Of a DNA stretch of 6,279 nt, positions 1 to 5,676 are shown piece after piece. The notes beneath the pieces were generated by a model, which had not been told where the DNA came from, did no database searches, and saw only the letters and a program-made list of their open reading frames with translations. A program made the translations under genes and the position numbers. Each line of letters starts with the position of its first letter. Within the stretch, counting starts at the first letter, position 1. This stretch comes from Gallionella sp. (lineage in GTDB: Bacteria; Pseudomonadota; Gammaproteobacteria; Burkholderiales; Gallionellaceae). Location: the NCBI GenBank assembly GCA_029850565.1, contig JARCRR010000188.1, positions 1 to 6,279 of the forward strand. Reading direction: 5' to 3'.

Positions 1-175
1 CATTGCCGTTCGGACCAAGGAATAAGATCTTCGATCCTTTATCCCAAGAGCCTTCAAAGTAAGAGCCTTCGCAAAATTCCGCCGTCCAAATCCGGTAGGT
101 CTTTTGTTCCAGCATGGTTGCCCAGACTTTTTCTTTGGGTGCCTTGATGGTGATGGAATAGTGTAAAGAGCCCAT
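1..175 (-). CDS. AHSA1/SRPBCC domain protein, N-terminal part (cut by window edge)
   Basis: This is the last gene visible in the minus-strand cluster. It reads 58 codons from ATG at 175 and runs off the window. The translation begins MGSLHYSITIKAPKEKVW and continues with EGSYFEGSWDKGSKILFLGP. An opening beta strand, a 'xxIxAPxEKVW' helix start and a G-S-W-x-x-G-S strand are typical of the AHSA1 (activator of Hsp90 ATPase homologue 1-like) branch of the SRPBCC/START-like fold, which forms a deep hydrophobic ligand pocket. A strong AGGGAGA ribosome site (181-187) sits five bases before the ATG. The gene follows the VOC gene by 18 bases, so it is probably co-transcribed. Family call is fairly sure; ligand and role are unknown. 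It has no signal peptide, so it should be cytoplasmic, unlike the membrane-anchored SRPBCC protein that opens the cluster. Confidence 0.8.
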   Translation of the reverse strand, partial: MGSLHYSITIKAPKEKVWATMLEQKTYRIWTAEFCEGSYFEGSWDKGSKILFLGPNGN

Positions 176-193
176 GTCGTTCTCCCTAAGAGT

Positions 194-577
194 TCAAGTT
201 ACTTGTCGCGCATAACTGACCGTCAACATCTCCCACCGGTGCCCATCCGGTTCGTCCCAATAGACGTTTCCGTACTGCGTGTTGACCTGCATATCCATAG
301 GCCCGCTTACTGTGCTGCGATATTTGATTCCGGCCGCTTTGATGCGCTCAAGAATGGCCTTGAATTCATGCGGACTGACGCGAAAACAAAAGTGATAGAT
401 GGGAAACTGCTCATCAGTGTCTTGAAAGTCGAGCGTCAATCCGTCATTCACATACACCGGAGAAAAAAGTCCCGCTCCTGTTTCAGACCACGGAACATCG
501 AGCAACTCTGCCAGGAGTTTCGCCGATGCGATCCGGTTGCGGGTTGGTACGATGGTGTGGTCGAGTTGAATGGTCAT
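194..577 (-). CDS. VOC family protein (glyoxalase/bleomycin-resistance fold)
   Basis: A 127-residue protein, the usual length for a single-subunit vicinal-oxygen-chelate protein, which normally dimerises to complete its metal site. Two beta-alpha-beta-beta-beta modules are visible: residues 1-50 and about 60-122. Candidate metal ligands are at the canonical places: H7 in LDHTIV, H62 in YHFCFRV, and E116 in the last strand (HRWEMLTV). The motif DEPDGHRWE at 108-116 is the common C-terminal VOC signature. Together these suggest a metal-binding member rather than a degenerate one. Such proteins include glyoxalases, dioxygenases, fosfomycin-type thiol transferases and bleomycin-binding proteins; the sequence alone does not choose between them. 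The start has only a weak GAGAAC ribosome site, and the gene begins 21 bases after the preceding reductase, which fits translation within an operon. Confidence 0.87.
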   Translation of the reverse strand: MTIQLDHTIVPTRNRIASAKLLAELLDVPWSETGAGLFSPVYVNDGLTLDFQDTDEQFPIYHFCFRVSPHEFKAILERIKAAGIKYRSTVSGPMDMQVNTQYGNVYWDEPDGHRWEMLTVSYARQVT

Positions 578-598
578 GGCGTTCTCGATGTTGGCCGG

Positions 599-1195
599 TC
601 AGAACGTCCCCGTTTTGACTTCTCCCGCTCGTCTAAACTTTGCGGCTATCACGCCTGATGGCGTGGTTTTTGATTCAAGCAAGGTAAAGGCGGCGGGCAT
701 CGTGCCTTTATCGAACAGTCGTTTCCCTGAGCCAACTGTCACCGGGAATATCTTGAGCCAGAACTCATCAACCAGATCATGGGCCAACAGCGTCTGGATG
801 AAATTGGCACTGCCATGCACTTGTAGCTCCGGGCTGTCCTGCTGTTTAAGTTTTCTAACCTCATTCACCACATCGCCGTTGAGAAAGGTGGTGTTTTTCC
901 ATTTGTGGTGGGTGAGCGTATTCGAAGCCACATACTTGTTGGCGTTGTTGATGGCCGCCCCTTCTTCGGGATGATTGGGCCAATAGGAGGCAAAGATTTC
1001 AAAGGTCTTTCTGCCCAACAACAGATCAAACGGATGTCCCATCTGTTCTGCCATTATCTGGCCCCCCATCTCATCGAAGTAGGGAACTGTCCATCCGCCG
1101 AATTTGAAATTGCCGCTGACATCTTCTTCCGGGCCACCGGGTGCCTGCATCACGCCATCGAGGGTGACGAAAGTCAGAACGATGATTTCTCTCAT
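599..1195 (-). CDS. Dihydrofolate reductase family protein (RibD C-terminal domain), copy 2
   Basis: A 198-residue protein of the RibD C-terminal/DHFR-like NADPH-dependent reductase superfamily. Visible markers: the first strand followed by T-L-D-G (11-14), LLLGRKTFE (58-66), the dinucleotide-binding glycine segment VHGSA (127-131), and LVDEFWLKIFPVTVGSGK (141-158), where the 'DE-x-x-L/I-x-x-x-P-V-x-x-G-x-G' pattern is diagnostic. Proteins of this stand-alone type are often labelled 'dihydrofolate reductase' automatically, but they are not the housekeeping FolA enzyme and few have a known substrate. The ATG at 1195 is preceded at five bases by a near-perfect GAGGAGG ribosome site (1201-1207), the strongest in the cluster. 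A 40-base gap separates it from the PhnB-like gene upstream, the widest gap inside the cluster. Confidence 0.88.
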   Translation of the reverse strand: MREIIVLTFVTLDGVMQAPGGPEEDVSGNFKFGGWTVPYFDEMGGQIMAEQMGHPFDLLLGRKTFEIFASYWPNHPEEGAAINNANKYVASNTLTHHKWKNTTFLNGDVVNEVRKLKQQDSPELQVHGSANFIQTLLAHDLVDEFWLKIFPVTVGSGKRLFDKGTMPAAFTLLESKTTPSGVIAAKFRRAGEVKTGTF

Positions 1196-1235
1196 GGCTG
1201 CCTCCTCGTGTAATGAAGGTGAGGATCACTCACTT

Positions 1236-1700
1236 CTATGTAGCATTCGCGGCGCGCTGCAATTCGGCAATATTCAATTTCTTCATGGTGAGCATCGCTT
1301 CAATGACGCGCGCCAGTTTTTTCTTGTCCGAGGTCTTTTGCATCTCGTACATGACCGTCGGCACGATCTGCCAGGTCACGCCGAATTTATCCACCAGCCA
1401 GCCGCATTCGCCCGCATCGGGGTCGGCGGAGAGTTGTTCCCAGTAATAATCGATTTCCTGCTGTGTGTCGCAATTCACCACGAAAGAAATCGCCCCGTTG
1501 ATCTTTTGAAAAGGTCCCGCACTCATCATTTGATATTGTTGCCCGAATAATTCGATGGTGACGATCTCCACCGTACCCGACGGCGTATTTTCGATAAATG
1601 TGGTGTCGGTGATTTTGGCATCTTTGAATACCGACACATAAAACCGCGCCGCCTCCGCAGCCTGAGTGTCGAACCACAAGAACGGAATGATTTTTTGCAT
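1236..1700 (-). CDS. PhnB-like VOC protein (3-demethylubiquinone-9 3-methyltransferase-like domain)
   Basis: A 154-residue protein starting MQKIIPFLWFDTQAAEAARFY. This opening ('I-x-P-x-L-W-F-D-x-x-A-E-E/A-A-x-F-Y'), the segment GTVEIVTIELFGQQYQ (42-57), the AGPF/NGAISFVV stretch (61-75) and ECGWLVDKFGVTWQIVPTV (98-116) are characteristic of the PhnB-like '3-dmu-9_3-mt' subgroup of the VOC fold. Despite the historical label, these proteins are not shown to be ubiquinone methyltransferases, and the substrate is unknown. An in-frame ATG lies 18 codons upstream (1754), but it would overlap the preceding reductase gene, and those residues (MSALRSNTSS...) do not look like the family. The ATG at 1700 begins exactly at the conserved N terminus and has an AAGAGA-type ribosome site at 1706-1711, so it is preferred. 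Confidence 0.88.
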   Translation of the reverse strand: MQKIIPFLWFDTQAAEAARFYVSVFKDAKITDTTFIENTPSGTVEIVTIELFGQQYQMMSAGPFQKINGAISFVVNCDTQQEIDYYWEQLSADPDAGECGWLVDKFGVTWQIVPTVMYEMQKTSDKKKLARVIEAMLTMKKLNIAELQRAANAT

Positions 1701-1720
1701 GATGTTCTCTTCAAATCTAT

Positions 1721-2296
1721 TTAGGGATGACGTGTTACTTCGTAGTGCAGACACACCACTCCCGATGTAAAAATCTTACTTTTCACTAGCTTGAGTTTGG
1801 TTCTGTCCTTGATGTTTTTGAATAAGGGAATCCCTTGTCCAAGTAACACGGGATTGATGAATATCCAATACTCGTCGATGAGATTTTCCGCCATCAGCGC
1901 ATGCGTGGCGGAGGGGCTGCCGAATACTAAAATTTCGCTTCCTGTAGATTGCTTCAACAGGGTGATTTCATCGCTCAAATGGCTGCGGATGATTTTTGTG
2001 TTGGCATCATTTTTATCGGCCAACGTTTTCGACAACACCACTTTGCGGGCGCTTTTGTACCAACGGGAATGCTCATGGTCATGCTTGCTGGCGTTGGGTT
2101 GTGCAGCGGCAGTTGGCCAATAGGCTTCCATCATCTGATAGGTGACACGACCATAAAGCGCGGTGTCCGTTTGTTGGATGCGCTGCTCAACATAATCAAA
2201 CAATTCGTCGGTGATGCTTACCCAGTCCAAACTGCCATCCGCAGAGGCCACAAAGCCATCGAGAGATAAATGCACAAACGAAACGATTTTTCGCAT
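1721..2296 (-). CDS. Dihydrofolate reductase family protein (RibD C-terminal domain), copy 1
   Basis: A 191-residue DHFR-like/RibD C-terminal reductase starting MRKIVSFVHLSLDGFVA. Family markers: S-L-D-G at 11-14, ALYGRVTYQ (47-55), the glycine segment LVFGSPSA (123-130), and IDEYWIFINPVLLGQG (140-155), matching the 'DEYxxxxxPVxxGxGxPLF' signature. An NADPH-dependent reduction of a small molecule is the expected activity; the substrate is unknown. The reading frame stays open for another 88 codons upstream, but that part lies over the membrane-protein gene and has no family resemblance. The ATG at 2296 has a good GGAGG site (2301-2305) and matches the conserved N terminus. It is clearly divergent in sequence from the second copy at 599-1195, so the pair is not a recent tandem duplication. 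Confidence 0.9.
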   Translation of the reverse strand: MRKIVSFVHLSLDGFVASADGSLDWVSITDELFDYVEQRIQQTDTALYGRVTYQMMEAYWPTAAAQPNASKHDHEHSRWYKSARKVVLSKTLADKNDANTKIIRSHLSDEITLLKQSTGSEILVFGSPSATHALMAENLIDEYWIFINPVLLGQGIPLFKNIKDRTKLKLVKSKIFTSGVVCLHYEVTRHP

Positions 2297-2300
2297 GATT

Positions 2301-2305
2301 CCTCC
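2301..2305 (-). promoter_or_regulatory. Ribosome binding site deciding the start of the first reductase
   Basis: GGAGG read on the minus strand, four bases before ATG at 2296. It supports this internal ATG over the longer open frame that begins at 2560. Confidence 0.75.
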
Positions 2306-2319
2306 GCAGTGTAAAAAAG

Positions 2320-2694
2320 TTAAGTCTGTTTGCGTGTGTGCAAATAACCGCCCAGCCAAGCGTAGGGCATGGTCAAAATAATGAGCGACAGCGGATACCA
2401 CACATGTCCCAAGTCCCACATGGCAATCGCGCCCAAACTGGACAGCGCCACGCCGATGCCGCCCAGAATAAGCGCGTGTCGCATCGGGTTCGCGGGGGCA
2501 AGCCGCGCGGTGATGTAGCAGCCCAAGATAGAAAAGATCGCGCGATAAGCGGATGCCCACATTAGCCCCGCATCGGTGAGCGGTTCGCCGCGCTTGGGCA
2601 TCCAGCCCATGGATTCAAACAAAACATCCATGCCTGTATGGGAGACAAAAATAAATATCAGTCCAGCCAATACCGCCAAAGTGCTGCGTTTCAT
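2320..2694 (-). CDS. Four-helix integral membrane protein of unknown function
   Basis: A 124-residue hydrophobic protein. Predicted membrane segments by eye: about 5-19 (TLAVLAGLIFIFVSH), 44-65, 74-93 (ALILGGIGVALSSLGAIAMW) and 99-118. The short polar loop around 30-42 carries charged residues (MPKRGEPLTD), and the C terminus HTRKQT is basic. It probably sits in the inner membrane with both ends cytoplasmic. I do not recognise a named family with certainty; small four-helix proteins like this are often annotated as hypothetical. It lies between the membrane-anchored SRPBCC gene (19-base gap) and the first reductase (23-base gap), so it is probably part of the same transcript. The open frame includes a GTG one codon earlier (2697), but ribosome-site spacing favours ATG at 2694. 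Confidence 0.8.
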   Translation of the reverse strand: MKRSTLAVLAGLIFIFVSHTGMDVLFESMGWMPKRGEPLTDAGLMWASAYRAIFSILGCYITARLAPANPMRHALILGGIGVALSSLGAIAMWDLGHVWYPLSLIILTMPYAWLGGYLHTRKQT

Positions 2695-2700
2695 CACTTT

Positions 2701-2705
2701 CTCCT
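2701..2705 (-). promoter_or_regulatory. Ribosome binding site deciding the membrane-protein start
   Basis: AGGAG on the minus strand. It is six bases from ATG at 2694 but only three from the GTG at 2697. The first is the normal spacing, so the ATG is taken as the start. Confidence 0.7.
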
Positions 2706-2713
2706 AGTTGACT

Positions 2714-3244
2714 TTATGGGCGCTCGGCGACGGTCTTTAAGTTGGCAAGGCTGGCCTCGAAGTCTTTGCCGATCATTTTGTCCATGCTGATGAGCACGCT
2801 AAACAACTTGGAGATGAAAGGAGAGGGGCCATACATAGCCCAAGTAACGAGGGTGCTGTTGCCCTGCGGCTGGAGGGTGATGTCTGCCGTATTGTGTGCC
2901 TCGAACGGAGTGATGAAATCGAGCTGGATGACCACCTTGGAGGCGGCGACGGATTCGGTGATGGTCATGCGTCCATGGCCGACCTTCTTGTTGCCTTCCC
3001 ATTCATAAGTCGCCCCTTGCCCCCCACTGTTCGTGCTGTAGGTCTTCTTCATCTGCGGATCCATTTTTTCCCACGTTGACCATGCGACCCAGTTGCGCAG
3101 GTCGTTGATGTGGGGGAAGAGCTTATCTGGTGTGGCTTGGATCAGAGTACTGCGTTCCACCCGGAACATATCAGGTTTAAATGCCGCGATAATTAAGATG
3201 GCAGCGATGGCGAGTACAACGAGAATGAGGATAAGTTTGAGCAT
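2714..3244 (-). CDS. Membrane-anchored SRPBCC family protein (polyketide cyclase-like)
   Basis: A 176-residue protein, first gene of the minus-strand cluster. Residues 3-22 form one strongly hydrophobic segment (LILILVVLAIAAILIIAAF), an uncleaved anchor or signal-anchor. It is followed by an SRPBCC domain from about 26 to the end: FRVERSTLIQATPDKLFPHINDL is the opening strand and helix, NWVAWSTWEKMDP (51-63) the typical W-x-x-W-S-x-W/P loop, GATYEWEGNKKVGHGRMTI (77-95) the next strands, and the last helix runs to LANLKTVAERP. Proteins of this layout are commonly annotated 'SRPBCC family protein' or 'polyketide cyclase/dehydrase'; they bind hydrophobic ligands. With this anchor the ligand pocket would probably face the periplasm, though topology is inferred. 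AAGGAG (3252-3257) lies seven bases before the ATG, supporting the start. Confidence 0.87.
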   Translation of the reverse strand: MLKLILILVVLAIAAILIIAAFKPDMFRVERSTLIQATPDKLFPHINDLRNWVAWSTWEKMDPQMKKTYSTNSGGQGATYEWEGNKKVGHGRMTITESVAASKVVIQLDFITPFEAHNTADITLQPQGNSTLVTWAMYGPSPFISKLFSVLISMDKMIGKDFEASLANLKTVAERP

Positions 3245-3272
3245 GGAACTTCTCCTTGAGGATTGATTGTTG

Positions 3273-3283
3273 ACTAATTTAGT
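3273..3283. promoter_or_regulatory. Short palindrome, candidate operator for the minus-strand operon
   Basis: ACTAA-T-TTAGT is a perfect inverted repeat with five-base arms around one central base. It lies where the proposed minus-strand promoter would start transcription (about 3281), a position where a repressor could act. Short AT-rich palindromes also arise by chance, so this is tentative. Confidence 0.25.
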
Positions 3284-3287
3284 GCGA

Positions 3288-3315
3288 ATTCTCCGCGCAT
3301 TAAGTTTTTCGTCAA
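3288..3315 (-). promoter_or_regulatory. Candidate sigma70-type promoter of the minus-strand cluster
   Basis: Read on the minus strand, TTGACG (3315-3310) matches the -35 consensus at five of six bases. A 16-base spacer follows, then GAGAAT (3293-3288), which matches the -10 consensus at four of six. Transcription would start near 3281, leaving a leader of roughly 37 bases before the first gene at 3244. It is the best candidate I find in the divergent gap, judged by eye. Confidence 0.45.
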
Positions 3316-3322
3316 GTAAGCG

Positions 3323-3386
3323 CTCGGCTAAAGGCCGGGTCGGTTAGACATTCCCCCCGTAAATCATTAGACTTGCGGCCTTTTTT
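3323..3386 (+). promoter_or_regulatory. prfC leader with two mutually exclusive hairpins, possible attenuator
   Basis: AAAGGCCG (3330-3337) can pair perfectly with CGGCCTTT (3376-3383), an eight-base-pair stem with a 38-base loop. The T run continues to 3386, giving six T in a row, as in an intrinsic terminator. The same GGCCG block can instead close a small local hairpin, CTCGGC (3323-3328) with GCCGGG (3334-3339), with one G-U pair and a five-base loop. The two folds exclude each other. The T run ends 15 bases before the prfC start. The long loop is atypical, so the structure may be coincidental. I found no convincing prfC promoter in this gap. Confidence 0.3.
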
Positions 3387-3401
3387 GCACAGGCAAGCAT
3401 C

Positions 3402-5042
3402 ATGTCAGACGCCATCGACCAGACTACCCAAGAACCCGCAGCCGTTCCGCGCGACAAGATCGCGCGCGAAGTGGCGCGCCGCCGTACTTTCGGCATCATC
3501 TCCCACCCCGATGCGGGCAAGACCACGCTCACCGAAAAACTGCTGCTGTTCTCCGGCGCGATCCAGATGGCGGGTGCGGTGAAGGCACGCAAGAGCGGTC
3601 GCCATGCGACCTCGGACTTTTTGGAAATCGAAAAGCAGCGCGGTATCTCGGTCGCCAGTTCGGTGATGCAGTTCGAGTATCGCGACCATGTGGTGAATCT
3701 GCTCGATACACCGGGTCACCAAGATTTCTCGGAAGATACCTATCGCGTGCTCACCGCCGTGGACTCGGCGCTGATGGTGATCGACGCGGCCAAGGGCGTG
3801 GAAGCGCAGACCATCAAGCTGCTCAACGTGTGCCGCATGCGCAACACGCCCATCGTCACCTTCATGAACAAGATGGACCGCGAGGTGCGCGATTCATTGG
3901 AGTTGTTGGACGAGGTGGAATCGGTGCTCAACATCCAGTGTGCGCCGGTGACCTGGCCGCTCGGCATGGGCAAGACCTTCCGTGGTGTGTATCACCTGCT
4001 GCGTGATGAGATCCTGTTGTTCACACCGGGCGAGGAACGCGCCGATGGCGAGGTCGAAGTCATCAAGGGTATCGACAACCCCATCCTTGCCGAACGCTTT
4101 CCGCTGGAGATCGAGCAACTGAAAATGGAAGTGGAACTGGTGCACGGTGCCTCGCACCCCTTCGATCTGCAACGCTTCCTCGAAGGCAAACAGACGCCGG
4201 TGTTCTTCGGCTCCGCGATCAATAACTTCGGTGTGCGCGAGATTTTGAATGCCTTGCTGGACTGGGCACCGGCCCCGCGCGAGCGCGATGCCACGGCGCG
4301 TGTTGTGAATCCGAGCGAGCAAGCGTTCTCCGGATTCGTGTTCAAGATTCAAGCCAACATGGATGCCAATCACCGCGACCGTATCGCCTTCCTGCGCGTG
4401 TGTTCAGGCCATTTCGAGCGCGGCATGAAGATCAAACATCTGCGCATCGGTCGCGAGATACGTGTGTCCAACGTGGTGACCTTCATGGCTTCTTCGCGTG
4501 AGCAAGTGGAAGAGGCTTACGCGGGTGACATCATCGGCTTGCCCAATCACGGCAACATGCAGATTGGTGATAGTTTCTCCGAAGGGGAGCTGTTGCAGTA
4601 CACCGGCATCCCGTATTTCGCACCGGATTTTTTCCGCTCGGTGCGCATTCGCAACCCCATCAAGGTGAAGCAGTTGCACAAGGGTTTGCAGCAACTGGGT
4701 GAAGAGGGCGCAGTTCAAGTGTTTAAGCCCGTTGATGGCGGAGACTTGATCCTGGGCGCGGTCGGTATGTTGCAGTTCGACGTGGTGGCGAGTCGCCTGC
4801 ATGGTGAGTACGGCGTGGATGCGATGTTCGAGAGTGCCAGCGTCAACACAGCGCGCTGGGTGACTTGCGACGATGCCAAAATCTTGGCCGATTTTCAGAA
4901 AGCGCTGTCGCACAACCTTGCCATCGATGCGGCAGGCAACCTGGCTTACCTCGCGCCGAACAGCGTCAACCTCAAGCTCACGCAGGAGCGCTGGCCCAAG
5001 GTGGTCTTCCATACGACGCGTGAACACGCGGTGAAGCTCTGA
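3402..5042 (+). CDS. prfC: Peptide chain release factor 3 (RF3), translational GTPase
   Basis: A 546-residue class II release factor. RF3 binds the ribosome with GTP after peptide release and ejects RF1/RF2 so they can recycle; it acts in the cytoplasm and is not essential in E. coli. GTPase motifs are intact: G1 SHPDAGKTT (34-42), the switch I region EKQRGISV (77-84), G3 DTPGH (102-106) with the catalytic histidine H106, G4 NKMD (156-159), and GSA near 270-272. RF3-specific stretches follow: GFVFKIQANMD in domain II (311-321), NHGNMQIGD, EEGAVQVF and GAVGMLQFDVV, ending HTTREHAVKL. It has about 14-17 more N-terminal residues than E. coli RF3 (529 aa). There is no alternative ATG before residue 56, and the ATG at 3402 has only a weak ribosome site (AGGCAAG). 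It is first gene of the plus-strand operon, and its stop overlaps the next start by one base (TGATG). Confidence 0.97.
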   Translation: MSDAIDQTTQEPAAVPRDKIAREVARRRTFGIISHPDAGKTTLTEKLLLFSGAIQMAGAVKARKSGRHATSDFLEIEKQRGISVASSVMQFEYRDHVVNLLDTPGHQDFSEDTYRVLTAVDSALMVIDAAKGVEAQTIKLLNVCRMRNTPIVTFMNKMDREVRDSLELLDEVESVLNIQCAPVTWPLGMGKTFRGVYHLLRDEILLFTPGEERADGEVEVIKGIDNPILAERFPLEIEQLKMEVELVHGASHPFDLQRFLEGKQTPVFFGSAINNFGVREILNALLDWAPAPRERDATARVVNPSEQAFSGFVFKIQANMDANHRDRIAFLRVCSGHFERGMKIKHLRIGREIRVSNVVTFMASSREQVEEAYAGDIIGLPNHGNMQIGDSFSEGELLQYTGIPYFAPDFFRSVRIRNPIKVKQLHKGLQQLGEEGAVQVFKPVDGGDLILGAVGMLQFDVVASRLHGEYGVDAMFESASVNTARWVTCDDAKILADFQKALSHNLAIDAAGNLAYLAPNSVNLKLTQERWPKVVFHTTREHAVKL

Positions 5043-5257
5043 TGCAACAACTCGAATTTCAACTGCGTGGTGAGTTCGTCGAACTTAATCAACTGCTCAA
5101 GCTCACTGGCGTATGCGATAGCGGTGGTGCCGGTAAGGCGCTAGTAGCCGAAGGTGTGGTATCCGTTGATGGGCAGATCGAGTTGCGCAAAACAGCGAAG
5201 ATACGCGCTGGTTCGGTCGTGACTTTGGGCGATGTGGCGATTAAGGTCATCACCTGA
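5042..5257 (+). CDS. Small S4-domain RNA-binding protein (YbcJ-like)
   Basis: A 71-residue protein made almost entirely of one S4 RNA-binding domain. The run FVELNQLLKLTGVCDSGG (12-29), then GKALVAEGVVSVDG (31-44) and ELRKTAKIRAG (47-57), is the alpha-L RNA-binding motif: two helices, then a V-x-V-D/N-G turn and basic residues (R49, K50, K53, R55). Length and pattern agree with E. coli YbcJ (about 70 aa), whose exact role is unknown. Relatives such as Hsp15 and RqcP bind the large ribosomal subunit, so a ribosomal target is reasonable but unproven. The ATG overlaps the prfC stop by one base and has no clear ribosome site of its own, so its translation probably depends on ribosomes finishing prfC. 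The gene ends two bases before arfB. Confidence 0.92.
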   Translation: MQQLEFQLRGEFVELNQLLKLTGVCDSGGAGKALVAEGVVSVDGQIELRKTAKIRAGSVVTLGDVAIKVIT

Positions 5258-5259
5258 CT

Positions 5260-5673
5260 ATGTTGTACATCGCTCACAACATCATCATCGAAGAGCGAGA
5301 GATCGAACTGACGGCTGTTCGTGCGCAAGGGGCGGGTGGACAAAATGTGAACAAGGTGTCGAGTGCGATGCATCTGCGCTTTGATGTCAATGCTTCGTCG
5401 CTTCCTCAAGAATTCAAAGAGCGCTTGTTGCAACTCAACGACCAGCGCATTACCAAAGACGGCGTGGTCATCATCAAGGCGCAGGAATACCGCAATCAAG
5501 AACAGAACCGCAACGAAGCGCTGCGACGTTTGAAAACATTGTTGCTTTCGGTCGCCACAAAACCCAAGCCGCGTGTCGCCACCAAGCCGACACGCAGTTC
5601 GCAGAAGAAACGTTTGGAAAGTAAGAACAAGCACGCTACGACGAAATCATTGCGTGGCAGGGTGACGGAGTAA
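5260..5673 (+). CDS. arfB: Alternative ribosome-rescue factor B (ArfB/YaeJ), peptidyl-tRNA hydrolase
   Basis: A 137-residue protein (E. coli ArfB: 140). ArfB enters ribosomes stalled at the end of a non-stop mRNA and hydrolyses the peptidyl-tRNA, acting as a backup to trans-translation. The catalytic GGQ is at 26-28 inside RAQGAGGQNVNKVSSAMHLRF (21-41), the RF1-like hydrolase signature. The section SSLPQEFKERLL and DGVVIIKAQEYRNQ (68-80) completes the domain. A flexible basic tail from about 100, with PTRSSQKKRLESK (110-122) and KSLRGRV (129-135), is the part that in E. coli lies in the empty mRNA channel and senses the stall. All key elements are present, so it should be active. The start lies two bases after the S4 gene stop and lacks a good ribosome site, implying coupling. 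In E. coli the gene is next to yaeQ, as here. Confidence 0.96.
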   Translation: MLYIAHNIIIEEREIELTAVRAQGAGGQNVNKVSSAMHLRFDVNASSLPQEFKERLLQLNDQRITKDGVVIIKAQEYRNQEQNRNEALRRLKTLLLSVATKPKPRVATKPTRSSQKKRLESKNKHATTKSLRGRVTE

Positions 5674-5676
5674 CAC

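Noticed and set aside
46..70. Direct repeat of AAGAGCCTTC at 46-55 and 61-70
   Set aside because: It encodes the two E-G-S triplets in EGSYFEGSW, a normal feature of this AHSA1 subgroup, so it is explained by the protein.
203..1550. Several plus-strand open frames (for example 203-658, 570-974, 1104-1550)
   Set aside because: They run antisense to well-supported VOC and reductase genes, and their translations show no recognisable domain.
1701..1754. 18-codon N-terminal extension of the PhnB-like protein
   Set aside because: It would overlap the end of the upstream reductase and adds residues not typical of the family; the ATG at 1700 fits the conserved start.
2297..2560. 88-codon upstream extension of the first DHFR-like reductase
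   Set aside because: It lies over the membrane-protein gene in another frame, is unlike the family, and ATG at 2296 has a good ribosome site and the conserved N terminus.
1..2713. Integron gene cassettes, suggested by the run of small accessory genes
   Set aside because: Gaps between the genes are only 18-40 bases, too short for attC sites, and all genes have the same orientation with operon-like ribosome sites. No integrase is visible.
3344..3374. TTAGAC repeated at 3344-3349 and 3367-3372, as a prfC promoter or operator pair
   Set aside because: The first copy could serve as a weak -35, but no -10 with acceptable match and spacing follows, and a six-base direct repeat is easily due to chance.
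3894..5027. Long minus-strand open frames opposite prfC
   Set aside because: They are antisense shadows of a GC-rich, highly conserved gene; the translations are rich in H, R and Q without domain features.
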